A DNA stretch of 64,000 bases from VAXT01 sp963774625 (GTDB lineage Bacteria > Actinomycetota > Thermoleophilia > Gaiellales > Gaiellaceae): assembly GCA_963774625.1 (NCBI GenBank), contig CAVZFQ010000013.1, forward strand, positions 992,001 through 1,056,000, in the 5' to 3' direction. Under the pieces are notes generated by a model. That model had not been told where the DNA came from. It worked only from the letters and a program-made list of their open reading frames with translations, and did not search any database. A program made the position numbers and the translations under genes. Below, piece after piece: positions 15,765-24,580 of the stretch (positions are counted from its first letter, which is position 1; the number at the start of each line of letters is the position of its first letter).

Positions 15765-18080
15765 CTAGAAGCCAGGCGGTCGGCCGACGTCTGGCCTGGA
15801 GTAGTCGCAAACGCCGGTCGGGAAGATCTGCTGCAGCCGCGCCACCTCAGTGGCGTTCGGCAGCCACGGTGCGTACGTCCCGTCGGCGATCGCCGTCGCC
15901 ACCGGCTTGAGCGCGCACTTGAAGACGCTGCCCTCGATCGGGCCGCCCGCGACGATCCGCGAGGTCGAGAACAGCGGGAACGCCTGCGTGCACGGCCCTG
16001 CCGAGGCCGAGTCGAGGATGCCCGCCCATGCGTCGTTACCAGCGTAGGTGAGCGAGCCATTCGTCGCGAAGCACGAGTCGACCGCCGCGGCCGGCTTGTT
16101 GCCTGCCACGCCGTCCTCTGGGTTCGCGCGGATGTTCGCCAGCCACTCGTCAATGACCGCGAACGCCAGCGGCGTTTGATCGGATGCACGGGCGGGCCGT
16201 GCGTCCGTAAACCAGATCACCTGGTTCGAGGCATCGCCGTCGAGGTTGAGCATCCGCTTCCGCGAGGCGAACGACTGGTGCGAGTTGTGCATGTCGAGCT
16301 CGGCCTCGAGGTAGTGCCGCCAGTCGATGATCGGGATGTCGATGTCGCCCCGGAAGACGATCCCCGACGTGTAGGCGGCGTTCGCTGCCTCCATGTTCCC
16401 CTCGCGCCGCGGGGCAGGCGTCGCGCCTCCGTCGGGGCTCAGCCGCATGTTCCTTCGGCTCCACGGGTCCCAGGTGGCCGGGTTGGAGCAGCCGGGCACC
16501 GGGAAGAACGGGCAGCCCTCCTGCACCATTTCCCTTGTTTCTTTCCAGCTCCCTACGGTCGAGTTCAGATTGAGGAACTCGACGGGAGCGATGTTCCCGT
16601 CGTTGAGCGCCTTCAGACCGTACTGGACCCCCACGTTGTCCGACGGCACCTTCGCATAGCCATCGGCCTCGACGCCGTAGACGTTCCGCAGGTCGTCCCA
16701 GTGCGTCCACTTGACGGCCGCGAGAACGGCCGGGTCGTAGAACTCGGAGCCTGCCCCGGCCGTGCCGTAGTGCGGATTGAGCGCGAGCGGCGTCAGCCCG
16801 CGCCAGCCGCTCACGCACTCGCTGTTCCCTGGGAGGCCGCCGCGGTAGGGATTCGGCCGCGTCGCGCTTGCGTTCATCCCCTCGATCCAGGTGCGGTTCG
16901 GCCACACGGCCCACTTCGGATTCGCACCATCGGTGACGTCCATGAAGTGCTCGAGCAGCTCGCAGTCGCCGACGTGAATGGTCTGCGTGACCATGTCGGG
17001 GTACGAGTACTGAGGGATCGCCGCGTCGATGATCACGCCCGGGTGCCGTTGGGCGTAGACGTACTGCTGGATCGCTCCGCCTGAGCCGCCGACACCGACC
17101 GTGTACAGCGGCACGCCGTAGCCTTCGATGAAGCGCTCCTTCGTCATGATCGCCGTCTCGGCGCCCAGGACGAGGTTGTAGTGCGTGGACGTCCGCGTTC
17201 CGCTCGAGTGGACGATCGCGTAGCCCTTCGAGAGGCCGATGTCGTAGAGATGGCTGCCACCGAGCGTGCCCTGGTTGTGGCCGATCGCGACGCCACCGTC
17301 GAACGTGTGGATCAGTCGGCCGTTCCAGAGCGACGTGTCCGGCGCCGCGGCCGGGTCGCCGGGCGGAGCGAGGATCGTGATCGCGTAGATGAAGCGGTTG
17401 ATCGTCCCGCGCTCACGCCGCACGACGTACGGCACCGTGCGACCGTCGAGCGTCGTGGTCGTCGCGACGTCCGCAGGTAGCGGCCCGGCGGGGAGGGGGC
17501 GGAACTGCCCAGCCGTTGTCCGGTACTGGAAGTCAACGACCGTGTTGACGGTGCAGTCCTTGCTCCAGCCCACGAGCGGGGTGTTCGGATCGCCCGGGGT
17601 CTGGTACAGACGCATGCCGACGCCTGCCTGATTGTCCACCTGCGGGAACCCGAGGCCCTGAGTCTGGGTCTTGCAGACGAACGGCTGCTGCTGCGGGCCC
17701 GAGAAGATCGGTCCCGTCACAGGGTGGTTCACGAGCGTCAGTTCAGCAGTCGGCCGGCCGTTGCCACGGCCGTTCGAGTCGGCGAAGAGCGTGTTCGAAC
17801 CGAGGCGAAGGTCGGTCACCATGCCGGTGAGCGTGCGGGTTGACTCGTTGAGCTCGAGCGTCGACGTGATGTCGACGCCGTTCCGAAACAGCGTCGCTTG
17901 GTGCAATGGGACGTTGCGCGGGATCTCCAGCTGAACAAGGGCGTCCCCGCCCGTCACCATGGTGGCGGGGCTCGAAAGCACCCGGAGCTCGAAGTCGTGC
18001 TGTTCCGTGGTCCACGATGCCGGAGCGCTCACCAATGCGGCGGCAAGTACGAGCCCGGCCCAAGCCAGTCGCTTTCTCAT
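15765..18080 (-). CDS. Large secreted DUF6351-like protein with alpha/beta-hydrolase elbow
   Basis: Protein of 771 residues with a signal peptide (LAWAGLVLAAALVSAPASW). The N-terminal beta-rich part (about 30-130) opens ELRVLSSPATMVTGGDALVQ. The central part has GVGGSGGAIQQYVYAQRHPG near residue 330, a Gly-X-Ser-Gly-Gly nucleophile elbow followed by AAIPQYSYPD, as in alpha/beta hydrolases. The C-terminus has conserved Cys and Trp. The overall pattern fits the family I know as DUF6351, whose activity is not established. Hydrolase activity is inference. The ATG has GGGAGGGG upstream. Confidence 0.72.
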   Translation of the reverse strand: MRKRLAWAGLVLAAALVSAPASWTTEQHDFELRVLSSPATMVTGGDALVQLEIPRNVPLHQATLFRNGVDITSTLELNESTRTLTGMVTDLRLGSNTLFADSNGRGNGRPTAELTLVNHPVTGPIFSGPQQQPFVCKTQTQGLGFPQVDNQAGVGMRLYQTPGDPNTPLVGWSKDCTVNTVVDFQYRTTAGQFRPLPAGPLPADVATTTTLDGRTVPYVVRRERGTINRFIYAITILAPPGDPAAAPDTSLWNGRLIHTFDGGVAIGHNQGTLGGSHLYDIGLSKGYAIVHSSGTRTSTHYNLVLGAETAIMTKERFIEGYGVPLYTVGVGGSGGAIQQYVYAQRHPGVIIDAAIPQYSYPDMVTQTIHVGDCELLEHFMDVTDGANPKWAVWPNRTWIEGMNASATRPNPYRGGLPGNSECVSGWRGLTPLALNPHYGTAGAGSEFYDPAVLAAVKWTHWDDLRNVYGVEADGYAKVPSDNVGVQYGLKALNDGNIAPVEFLNLNSTVGSWKETREMVQEGCPFFPVPGCSNPATWDPWSRRNMRLSPDGGATPAPRREGNMEAANAAYTSGIVFRGDIDIPIIDWRHYLEAELDMHNSHQSFASRKRMLNLDGDASNQVIWFTDARPARASDQTPLAFAVIDEWLANIRANPEDGVAGNKPAAAVDSCFATNGSLTYAGNDAWAGILDSASAGPCTQAFPLFSTSRIVAGGPIEGSVFKCALKPVATAIADGTYAPWLPNATEVARLQQIFPTGVCDYSRPDVGRPPGF

Positions 18081-18173
18081 GGTTCCCCTCCCACTCGTTG
18101 CCCTCGATGGCGAGAGCGAACTATCTCATCCGGGAGCGCCGCACGCCGCTTTCGCGGCACCAGAGAACGTGCC

Positions 18174-19215
18174 TTAGCGTCTCAGGTAAGCGACGCGGCC
18201 CTGCTCGCCCGAGGCCCAACAGGCCCAGCCCCCCGCACAGTCCACCGTGTCGAAGCTTCCGCCGTCGAAGTTGTGCCAGGAGCGACCGGCATCGGCGCTC
18301 GCGTCACTTCCGCTCGGCCCGACGATGATCGCGACCTGACCGTTCACCCAGTGCGCGCCCGAGCGGTACTCGTCCGGCGCGTCGCGCGACGAGCTGCCAG
18401 GTCGATCCGCCGTCGTCGGTCAGAGCAAGGGCATCCGGCGACGCCGTGGGCAGTAGGAAGTCGCCGCCCGAGGCGAGGCCGTGGCGCGGGTCGCGGAACG
18501 CGAGCGCGAAGATCCCGGCGCTCGGGCCGCTGCGTATCGGCGTCGAGCTCACCTCCCACGTCTGGCCGCGGTCGCCCGAGTGGAAGACCCGAGCCTCGAC
18601 GTCGCCGCCCGTTCCGAAGAAGGCATCGCGTCCACCCGCGGTAGTGATGCACTGCCCACTCGCCGCGAAGGCGAACTCACCGGGAAGCGCCGGCGGCATC
18701 TCCGTGTCGAGCACGCGCCAGCTCCGGCCGCCGTTGCTCGTGGCCAGGATCCGGAACCGTCCCTGCACGGGGTCGGACAAGGCCAGTCCACGGTGTCGGT
18801 CGAAGAACGCCATGCAGTCGTAGAACGCGTTCGGATCGTCGTTGACGAACGCGAGCGTCCAGCTCTGGCCCCCGTTCGAAGTCACGTACACGCGGGATTC
18901 CTCGCCGGGACCGATCGAGAGGATCACGGCGTTGCTGGCGTCGAACGCTTCGATGTCGCGGAACTGCAAGAGCTCGGTACCTGGAGGGCCGACGCTTTGC
19001 CACGTGGTACCGCCGTTGACGGTGCGCAGGACGGTGCCCTGGCTGCCGCTGGCCCAGACCACCGACGAGCTGACCACGGATAGGCCACGGAGCCGAGCGC
19101 TCGAGCCGGTCGGCGTCAGCTGCCAGGAAAGATCGGTCCTGCCGCCGGGTGCGAATGCCAGCGACGTCGCTGCGAGAGCCAGAACCACCGCGATCAGCGA
19201 GATCCGTCTCAACAC
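18174..19215 (-). pseudogene. Secreted Ycf48-like / BNR-repeat beta-propeller protein, frameshifted
   Basis: Signal segment LRRISLIAVVLALAATSLAF is followed by Asp-box style repeats: VLRTVNGGTTWQSVGP, VYVTSNGGQSWTLAF, ILATSNGGRSWRVLD, VFHSGDRGQTWEVSS and LTDDGGSTWQLVA. This is the Ycf48/sialidase-like propeller pattern. Near 18386 one extra base breaks the frame. In the next frame the expected last blade continues (DEYRSGAHWVNGQVAIIVGP, then SADAGRSW) and stops at TAA 18174. Repaired length is about 347 residues. Function is unknown outside the photosystem context; it is probably extracytoplasmic. Confidence 0.72.
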
Positions 19216-19223
19216 AGTCCGGA

Positions 19224-19229
19224 AACCTA
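19224..19229 (-). promoter_or_regulatory. TAGGTT -10 box of the Ycf48-like gene
   Basis: TAGGTT on the minus strand, eight bases before GTG 19215. It lies at the very end of the upstream glycosyltransferase gene, so the propeller gene may have its own promoter. Confidence 0.45.
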
Positions 19230-20378
19230 ACGGGCCTGGTGTGCCGTTGCAACGAGTGTCGGTACAAGCGCCGCGGGCTCGGGCATCGCCGAAATCTCCT
19301 GGGCGACCCTTCGTGCCGACTCTCTGTGCTGATCGTCCTCGACGAGGGCGACGACCGCCTCCCGCGCGGCCTGCGCAGTCAGTTCGTGCGGAAGCAGGAG
19401 CTTGCCGACCCCGATCGCAGCGCACTGCTGCGCATTCTCGAACTGGTCGGCGCCCTGCGGCACGACGAGCATCGGCAGCCCGTGCGCCAGGGCGGCGAGC
19501 GTCGAGCCGGAGCCGCCGTGGGCTACCGCCACCGTTGCCAGTGGGAGGACGAGCGACTGCGAGATGTACCGCTCGACGTGTGCGTTCTCAGGGATCGGCC
19601 CGAGCTCGCCGGGGTTGCTCCTGGGTCCGACGGTCGCGATCACGTTGCACTCGACGTCGGCCAGCGCGTCCAGCAGCACACGGAACACCGAGAGATCGTT
19701 GAAGACCGTCCCGAGCGTGACGTAGACGGTCGGCCGCTCGGGAAGCCGGCCGAGCCACTCGGGCGCTCGTTCCGTCGCAGGTGGCTCGACCGGAACCGGC
19801 CGCAGGCGCTCGACGCGGGCCCCCGCGGGAGGCACCTCCGTCTGGAAGCTCGGCGGCGCGATGTCCACATAGATGCCCCGGAACATTCCACCCAGCGGAT
19901 CTGCCGACAGCCCGGCTGCCGAGGCTGCTGCCGCGACGATGTCCACGGGGACGAGCCGGCCGAAGCTGTGGTTGGCCGACGGGATGCCGGCGTCCTCGGC
20001 GGCAACGGGCGCGGCGAGGTCGGCGGAGTCGTGGACGATCAGGTCCGGCTGCCAGGTACGCACGAGCTCACGGAGCTCGTCGATCTTGGCCGGCGCTTCG
20101 ATCGTCCCGAACATGTGCGGGAACAGGAACGCGCGTCGTTCCTCGAGCGGCAGCGCCAGGTGCTCAGCCTGGAACGGCTCGAATCGCGTCCAGCGCTCTT
20201 CGTGGTCGATGCCGGCGGGGAGAAAGGAGAAGCCGGCCGCCTCGACGTGCTCCTCGAAATAGGGCGACGTAGTGAAGGCGACCTCGTGCCCGGCTCGGGC
20301 GAATGCGCGCGCGAGCGGCACCAAGGGATGGAAGTGGCCGAACCCGGGGACGCAGCTGAAGAGGACTCGACGGGCCAG
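19227..20378 (-). CDS. GT1-family (MGT/UGT-like) glycosyltransferase
   Basis: Protein of about 383 residues with the GT-B fold. The N-terminal domain opens RRVLFSCVPGFGHFHPLVPL. The C-terminal donor domain has VYVTLGTVFND near residue 236 and the UGT-like signature VAVAHGGSGSTLAALAHGLP near 295, then VPQGADQFENA. It probably glycosylates a small lipophilic acceptor. The conserved N-terminus precedes the first GTG (20324) and no ATG/GTG/TTG is available. I therefore use CTG 20378, five bases after the stop of the upstream gene. Confidence 0.85.
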   Translation of the reverse strand: MARRVLFSCVPGFGHFHPLVPLARAFARAGHEVAFTTSPYFEEHVEAAGFSFLPAGIDHEERWTRFEPFQAEHLALPLEERRAFLFPHMFGTIEAPAKIDELRELVRTWQPDLIVHDSADLAAPVAAEDAGIPSANHSFGRLVPVDIVAAAASAAGLSADPLGGMFRGIYVDIAPPSFQTEVPPAGARVERLRPVPVEPPATERAPEWLGRLPERPTVYVTLGTVFNDLSVFRVLLDALADVECNVIATVGPRSNPGELGPIPENAHVERYISQSLVLPLATVAVAHGGSGSTLAALAHGLPMLVVPQGADQFENAQQCAAIGVGKLLLPHELTAQAAREAVVALVEDDQHRESARRVAQEISAMPEPAALVPTLVATAHQAR

Positions 20379-20383
20379 GATTA

Positions 20384-20734
20384 CTACCGGCTGCGCGGCG
20401 ACTGCGCGCCCAGCAGCCAGGACGTTCGGACTTCGCGAGCGCGACCCTCGAGCGCGGACAGGAGCCCGGTGAGCTCGTCGAGATGCGCGCGAAAGTCGTG
20501 AACGCGTCGAAACGTGCCGGCGATCGCCCCCAGGGAGCTGGCGGGATCACGGTCGAGCTCGGCCAGCCGCTGCTCCAGGCGCTGAAGCTCCCCGCCCAGG
20601 ATGAGCGTGCAGGCTCGACCCTCCTCGGAGAGCTTCCGTAGCTCCGCCTCGGTGACCGGCCGCTCCGGGTCGTCGAGCACCTCGTGCAGTCGCTCCTTCA
20701 GAGCAGTGTCGAGCTCCAGCCAGGCCTCGGGCAT
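20384..20734 (-). CDS. Hypothetical helical protein
   Basis: Protein of 116 residues, charged and almost entirely helical in composition. Long heptad-like stretches (EEGRACTLILGGELQRLEQR, LDELTGLLSALEGRAREVR) suggest a coiled coil. No signal, membrane segment or known motif is visible. ATG 20734. It lies 30 bases after the VWA gene and 5 bases before the proposed glycosyltransferase start, so it is probably co-transcribed with the latter. The family is not recognised. Confidence 0.6.
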   Translation of the reverse strand: MPEAWLELDTALKERLHEVLDDPERPVTEAELRKLSEEGRACTLILGGELQRLEQRLAELDRDPASSLGAIAGTFRRVHDFRAHLDELTGLLSALEGRAREVRTSWLLGAQSPRSR

Positions 20735-20764
20735 CGTGGCCTCGCAGCGTAACGAGGCTTCGTC

Positions 20765-22444
20765 CTACGCGGCGTCGCGGTGCGCCTGGGCCCGTTCGAC
20801 GGGCAGCAGGCCGGCATACAGAGCGACCTCGTCGAGGTCCCCCTTGTAGTACGGGTGCGTGGCCGCCTTCCCGATCTCGACCTGGCCGGTGTTGCTGACG
20901 TCGAGTGTCATCGCCAGCGGTATGAAGTTCGTCGCCCCGTCGACCCAGAGCGTGATACCCGCGTCGCGGTCGAACCACGCGATGACGTGGTGCCACGCGC
21001 CGCCGAGCACGCCGTTCGTCGAGTACGCGGTGCGCGTGTTCGTCCCGTCGAAGTAGATGACCCGGATCTTGCCGTTGTGGTCGGGGTCGTCCGTGACCGT
21101 GAGCTCCCAGTAGGGCTCGCCCGCGGTGGCGGAACGCTTCGAGACGATGGTGCGCTCGTCGCTCGCGAGCGGCCTCGTCCACACCTCGACCGTGAAGTCG
21201 TCGACTCCGAAGTCGAGGCTGCCGTTCGCGGGATCGGGCACTGCGACCTTGTCGTTGCCGCCGTCGAAGCGCGCGGCCGTGTCCGCGTCATGCGTCGCCG
21301 GTGCGACTCCGAGCACGACACCGCCGTTGTACGTCCCGTTCGTTCGCTCCTGGTCCTCGTGCGCGACGGTTCCCGTCAGCTCGCCGAGGCGCCAGTACGC
21401 GCGCGGGTTATCGGCGCGGACGGCCTCTGCGTATGCCTGCCCGCCAGGCGGCGGCGGCGGTGGTGGTGGTGGCGGCGGCGGAGGCGGCGGAGGAGGAGGC
21501 GGCGGCGGCGGAGGCGGCGGAGGAGGTGGAGGGGGCGGGGGAGGGGGCGGTGGTGGCGGCGGAGGGGGTGGGGGAGGTGGCGGTGGCGGCGGAGGAGGAG
21601 GTGGCGCGCCGCCGGTGACCGCATTCGTGAGCACGGCCCCGAGGCCTTCGAAGCTCGCCACGTCGGTGCAGGTTCCACCGGGGGTCACCGCTGCTGCGCT
21701 GTTGAGGCTGCCGTACGCGGGGCCGTTCGGGTTGGAGGCACAGTTCACTTCCGGGCCGACCGCAAAGGCGCGAACGACCGTGTTGGCGTCGAAGTGCCCT
21801 GCCATCGCCCACATCTCCATGGGCGGGTACCCGGTCGGCTGCCCGCCCGAGGTGAACCCCGTGGAGCGGAACGTGTTGGGCCGTTCGGATACGAGCACGA
21901 TCACCTTCTCCGACTCGGGCCGTGCCGCCGCCAGCTCTCGCTCCGCTGCCTGCAGGGCGCACGTAAAGCATGTTCCGCCGCCGAGCGACACTCTGTTCAG
22001 CGCGTCGATGACGTCCGGCCTGCCGTTGTTGTTCGGATCGGCGTCCGGAGCGATGAGGTGCTGTTTGCCGCTGAGCGCCAGGTTCACGTCCTGATCGGGC
22101 TCGGCGACGTTGATGATCACGAGCCCGGCGTTCTCGACGAACGGCGTCGTATCGGCGTTCGCCTGCGTGATCCCGTTCTTGAAGCACTGGAGGCGGTTGC
22201 CGCAGGTGCCCCCCGAGGTGCCCGCACTCCCGGATCGCGAGAGGCCCCACACGACGGTCTTGCCGGTGCCGGGTGAGGCGGCGTCGATCGTCGTTCCCTC
22301 CCCAATGACGATCGCCGACGACGCAGCTCCGGGTAGAACCACCGCTACGAGCACGAGCGCAGCCACGGCTGCGGCCACGCCTCCGGCAGAGACCGTTGGC
22401 CGGCCAGCCACTGAAGCTGCCGCCTGATTGACCCTCATTCGCAT
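20765..22444 (-). CDS. Secreted protein with VWA-like N-domain, 53-proline linker and LamG-like C-domain
   Basis: Protein of about 559 residues from ATG 22444 (ATG 22438 is equally possible). The N-terminal membrane or signal segment is AAAVAALVLVAVVLPGAASS. Residues about 40-275 resemble a von Willebrand A domain with a DxDxDxNNNGRPDV-like acidic loop and Cys pairs. Codons 21446-21604 encode 53 prolines in a row. The C-domain (about 340-559) is a concanavalin/LamG jelly roll: ADNPRAYWRLGELTG, FTVEVWTRPLASDERTIVSK and GAWHHVIAWFDRDAGITLWV. It is probably a cell-surface carbohydrate- or matrix-binding protein. It is divergent from the aminotransferase at 22604. Confidence 0.8.
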   Translation of the reverse strand: MRMRVNQAAASVAGRPTVSAGGVAAAVAALVLVAVVLPGAASSAIVIGEGTTIDAASPGTGKTVVWGLSRSGSAGTSGGTCGNRLQCFKNGITQANADTTPFVENAGLVIINVAEPDQDVNLALSGKQHLIAPDADPNNNGRPDVIDALNRVSLGGGTCFTCALQAAERELAAARPESEKVIVLVSERPNTFRSTGFTSGGQPTGYPPMEMWAMAGHFDANTVVRAFAVGPEVNCASNPNGPAYGSLNSAAAVTPGGTCTDVASFEGLGAVLTNAVTGGAPPPPPPPPPPPPPPPPPPPPPPPPPPPPPPPPPPPPPPPPPPPPPPPPPPPPPGGQAYAEAVRADNPRAYWRLGELTGTVAHEDQERTNGTYNGGVVLGVAPATHDADTAARFDGGNDKVAVPDPANGSLDFGVDDFTVEVWTRPLASDERTIVSKRSATAGEPYWELTVTDDPDHNGKIRVIYFDGTNTRTAYSTNGVLGGAWHHVIAWFDRDAGITLWVDGATNFIPLAMTLDVSNTGQVEIGKAATHPYYKGDLDEVALYAGLLPVERAQAHRDAA

Positions 22445-22484
22445 TGACAAATCGCTCCAGTCCAGCATGGCGCGGGGCCAGGGT

Positions 22485-22517
22485 GCCCACAATGGGCCGC
22501 TGGACCCATATGTGGGC
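22485..22517. promoter_or_regulatory. Long inverted repeat in the divergent VWA/aminotransferase gap
   Basis: GCCCACAATGGGCC (22485-22498) pairs with GGACCCATATGTGGGC (22502-22517). Fourteen pairs form, with two single-base bulges and a 3-base loop. It lies about 40 bases upstream of the VWA start and 85 upstream of the aminotransferase. It could be an operator dyad or a 5'-UTR hairpin. No T-tract follows on either side. Confidence 0.5.
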
Positions 22518-22603
22518 CCAAAGCGCTCGAAAAATTCCCCTGCGAAGCCTCGAGGGACCGAAGGTCCTAGTGGGCGGCGTGCCCGGCATGATCGAATAGC
22601 GCC

Positions 22604-23947
22604 GTGGCCGACGAGCTCGCGCAGCGCCTGCTCGAGCGTGAGCTCGAGCGTTTTCAGCGGGAACATCCGCGGTCCGCTCAGCTAGTCGAGCGCGCTCAGT
22701 CCTCGCTGCTGGCGGGAGTGCCCATGCACTGGATGGTGCGGTGGCCCGGAGGCTTTCCGATCTACGCCAGCGAGGCGTCAGGGGCGCACTTTCGGGACGT
22801 CGACGGCATCGAGTACGTCGATTTCTGCCTCGGGGACACGGGAGCCATGACGGGACACTCGCCGGAGCCGGTCGCTCGCGCGGTCGCGGACCAGGCCGCG
22901 CGCGGGATCACGCTCATGCTTCCCAGCGAGGACGCCCTCTGGGTGGGCGAGGAGCTCTCGCGGCGGTTCGGGCTTCCCCGCTGGCAGTTCGCGCTGACCG
23001 CCACCGACGCCAACCGGTTCGCGATCCGGCTCGCTCGCCTGGTGACGGGCCGACCGAAGGTGCTCGTCTTCAACTGGTGCTACCACGGCACCGTCGACGA
23101 GACGTTCGCCACGCTTCGGGACGGTCACGTCGTCGAGCGGAATGGCAATCTTGGTCCGCCGGTGCCGCTCGACGCAACGACGCGCGTCGTCGAGTGGAAC
23201 GACGTCGATGCCCTCGAGCGTGAGCTGGCGCACGGCGACGTCGCCTGCGTCCTCACCGAGCCGGCCCTGACGAACGTCGGGATCGTTCAACCCGAGCCCG
23301 GTTTCCACGAGGCGTTGCGCGACCTCACTCGTCGTACGCGGACGCTGCTGATCGTCGACGAGACGCACACGCTCTGTGCAGGTCCCGGCGGGTACACGCA
23401 GGAGCACGGGCTCGAACCGGACCTGCTCACGGTTGGAAAGGCGATCGGGAGCGGGATTCCCGCAGCGGCCTACGGCTTCTCCGCGGAGGTCGCGGATCGC
23501 GTCGGGGCGGCCATCGGCCGGGACGAGTCGGATATCGGCGGAGTGGGAGGCACGCTCGCGGGCAACGTGCTCTCGCTGGCGGCGATGCGGGCCACGCTCG
23601 AGCACGTCCTCACCGACGACGCGTTCGCGCACATGATCGAGCTCGGCGAGCGGTTCGAGCAGGGAGTCCAGGCCGCGATCGACGACGCCTCCCTGCCCTG
23701 GCACGTAACGCGGCTCGGCGCACGGGTCGAGTACCTGTTCCGCGCCGAGCGCCCGGTGAACGGCAGCGAGGCGGCTGCAGGCAGCGATCACCTGCTCGAC
23801 CGGCTGATCCACCTCTACGCCCTCAATCGCGGGATCCTCTTGACGCCGTTCCACAACATGGCCCTGATGTCGCCTGCGACGACTGAAGCGGACGTCGACC
23901 TGCACACGCAGGTGTTCGGCGAGGCAGTCGGCGAGCTCTCGGGCTAG
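22604..23947 (+). CDS. Class III PLP-dependent aminotransferase (GSA-aminomutase-like)
   Basis: Protein of 447 residues with the fold-type I pattern. The N-domain has GAHFRDVDGIEYVDFCLGDT near residue 63. The PLP-binding Asp is in LLIVDETHTLCAG near 250, and the Schiff-base Lys in LLTVGKAIGSGIPAAAYGF near 282. It resembles the aminotransferase at 24577-25962 in the FGLP and LNRGI blocks, so the two may act on related substrates. The substrate is not determined. GTG 22604. Its TAG shares the tetranucleotide CTAG with the stop of the convergent cupin gene. Confidence 0.85.
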   Translation: MADELAQRLLERELERFQREHPRSAQLVERAQSSLLAGVPMHWMVRWPGGFPIYASEASGAHFRDVDGIEYVDFCLGDTGAMTGHSPEPVARAVADQAARGITLMLPSEDALWVGEELSRRFGLPRWQFALTATDANRFAIRLARLVTGRPKVLVFNWCYHGTVDETFATLRDGHVVERNGNLGPPVPLDATTRVVEWNDVDALERELAHGDVACVLTEPALTNVGIVQPEPGFHEALRDLTRRTRTLLIVDETHTLCAGPGGYTQEHGLEPDLLTVGKAIGSGIPAAAYGFSAEVADRVGAAIGRDESDIGGVGGTLAGNVLSLAAMRATLEHVLTDDAFAHMIELGERFEQGVQAAIDDASLPWHVTRLGARVEYLFRAERPVNGSEAAAGSDHLLDRLIHLYALNRGILLTPFHNMALMSPATTEADVDLHTQVFGEAVGELSG

Positions 23948-24312
23948 TGCTGCTCTGCGGCCTCGGCTTCGGCCTTCGTCTTGTGCACCGTTCCGTCGGG
24001 GTGCTCCGGGGGCGCGTACGTCGTCACGAGGCGGAGCTTCAGGCCGCCCGTGTTGATGAAGTTGTGCAGCGTGCCTGCCGGCACGAAAACCATGTCGTTC
24101 GGCCGCACCGAACTCGACTCGCCCTCGAGCACGGCCTCGCCGTTGCCTTCGACGAAGAACAGGATCTGGTCGCCGTCGTGGGTCTCCTCACCGATGTCCT
24201 CGCCGGGCTGGAGCGTCATGACGACGACCTGGCTGTGCTCACCCGTGACGACCGTCTGCCGAAAGTAATCGTTCTGCCTGGCGAGCTCGACGTAGCTCCG
24301 GGCCCGGACCAT
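23944..24312 (-). CDS. Small single-domain cupin
   Basis: Protein of 122 residues with one cupin barrel. Motif 1 is around GEDIGEETHDGDQILFFVEG and motif 2 is PNDMVFVPAGTLHNFIN. Metal ligands (His in motif 1, Glu, His in motif 2) are present. The C-terminus is a charged tail (HKTKAEAEAAEQH). It is the last gene of the polyamine operon. A sensor, isomerase or simple binding role is possible; the sequence does not decide. Confidence 0.82.
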   Translation of the reverse strand: MVRARSYVELARQNDYFRQTVVTGEHSQVVVMTLQPGEDIGEETHDGDQILFFVEGNGEAVLEGESSSVRPNDMVFVPAGTLHNFINTGGLKLRLVTTYAPPEHPDGTVHKTKAEAEAAEQH

Positions 24313-24322
24313 GCCGCTGACC

Positions 24323-24580
24323 TTACCCGAGGCGGCGCTCGATCTCGGGCCCGTCCAGCCCGTCGACCTCGACGATCTTGCGGCGACCCCTCTGTCCTCC
24401 GACGACCGCCACCCGGCTCCGCGGCACGTCGAGCGCTCCGGCCAGCAGCTCCACGAGCGCCTCGTTGGCGCGCCCTCGCTCCGGCGCGGCGGCCAGCCGA
24501 GCGCGCCAGCCGTCGCCGTGGCGCCCGACCAGCTCGGTCCGAGAGGCGCCCGGAGAGACGGTGACGGTGATCCGGGTCAG
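24323..24580 (-). CDS. DUF167 / YggU-family protein
   Basis: Protein of 85 residues, the normal size. ITVTVSPGASRTELVGRHGD opens the family fold and PERGRANEALVELLAGALDV is its hallmark. The N-terminus lacks ATG/GTG/TTG at the expected place. A CTG at 24580 overlaps the TGA of the upstream aminotransferase as CTGA, giving (M)TRITVTVSPG. The molecular role of the family is not known. It is tightly coupled to the polyamine operon. Confidence 0.8.
   Translation of the reverse strand: MTRITVTVSPGASRTELVGRHGDGWRARLAAAPERGRANEALVELLAGALDVPRSRVAVVGGQRGRRKIVEVDGLDGPEIERRLG

Noticed and set aside
21126..22094. Plus-strand frame with a long polyglycine run
   Set aside because: It is the complement of the proline codons of the VWA/LamG gene. 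The surrounding sequence has no family features, whereas the minus strand shows two domains and a signal peptide.
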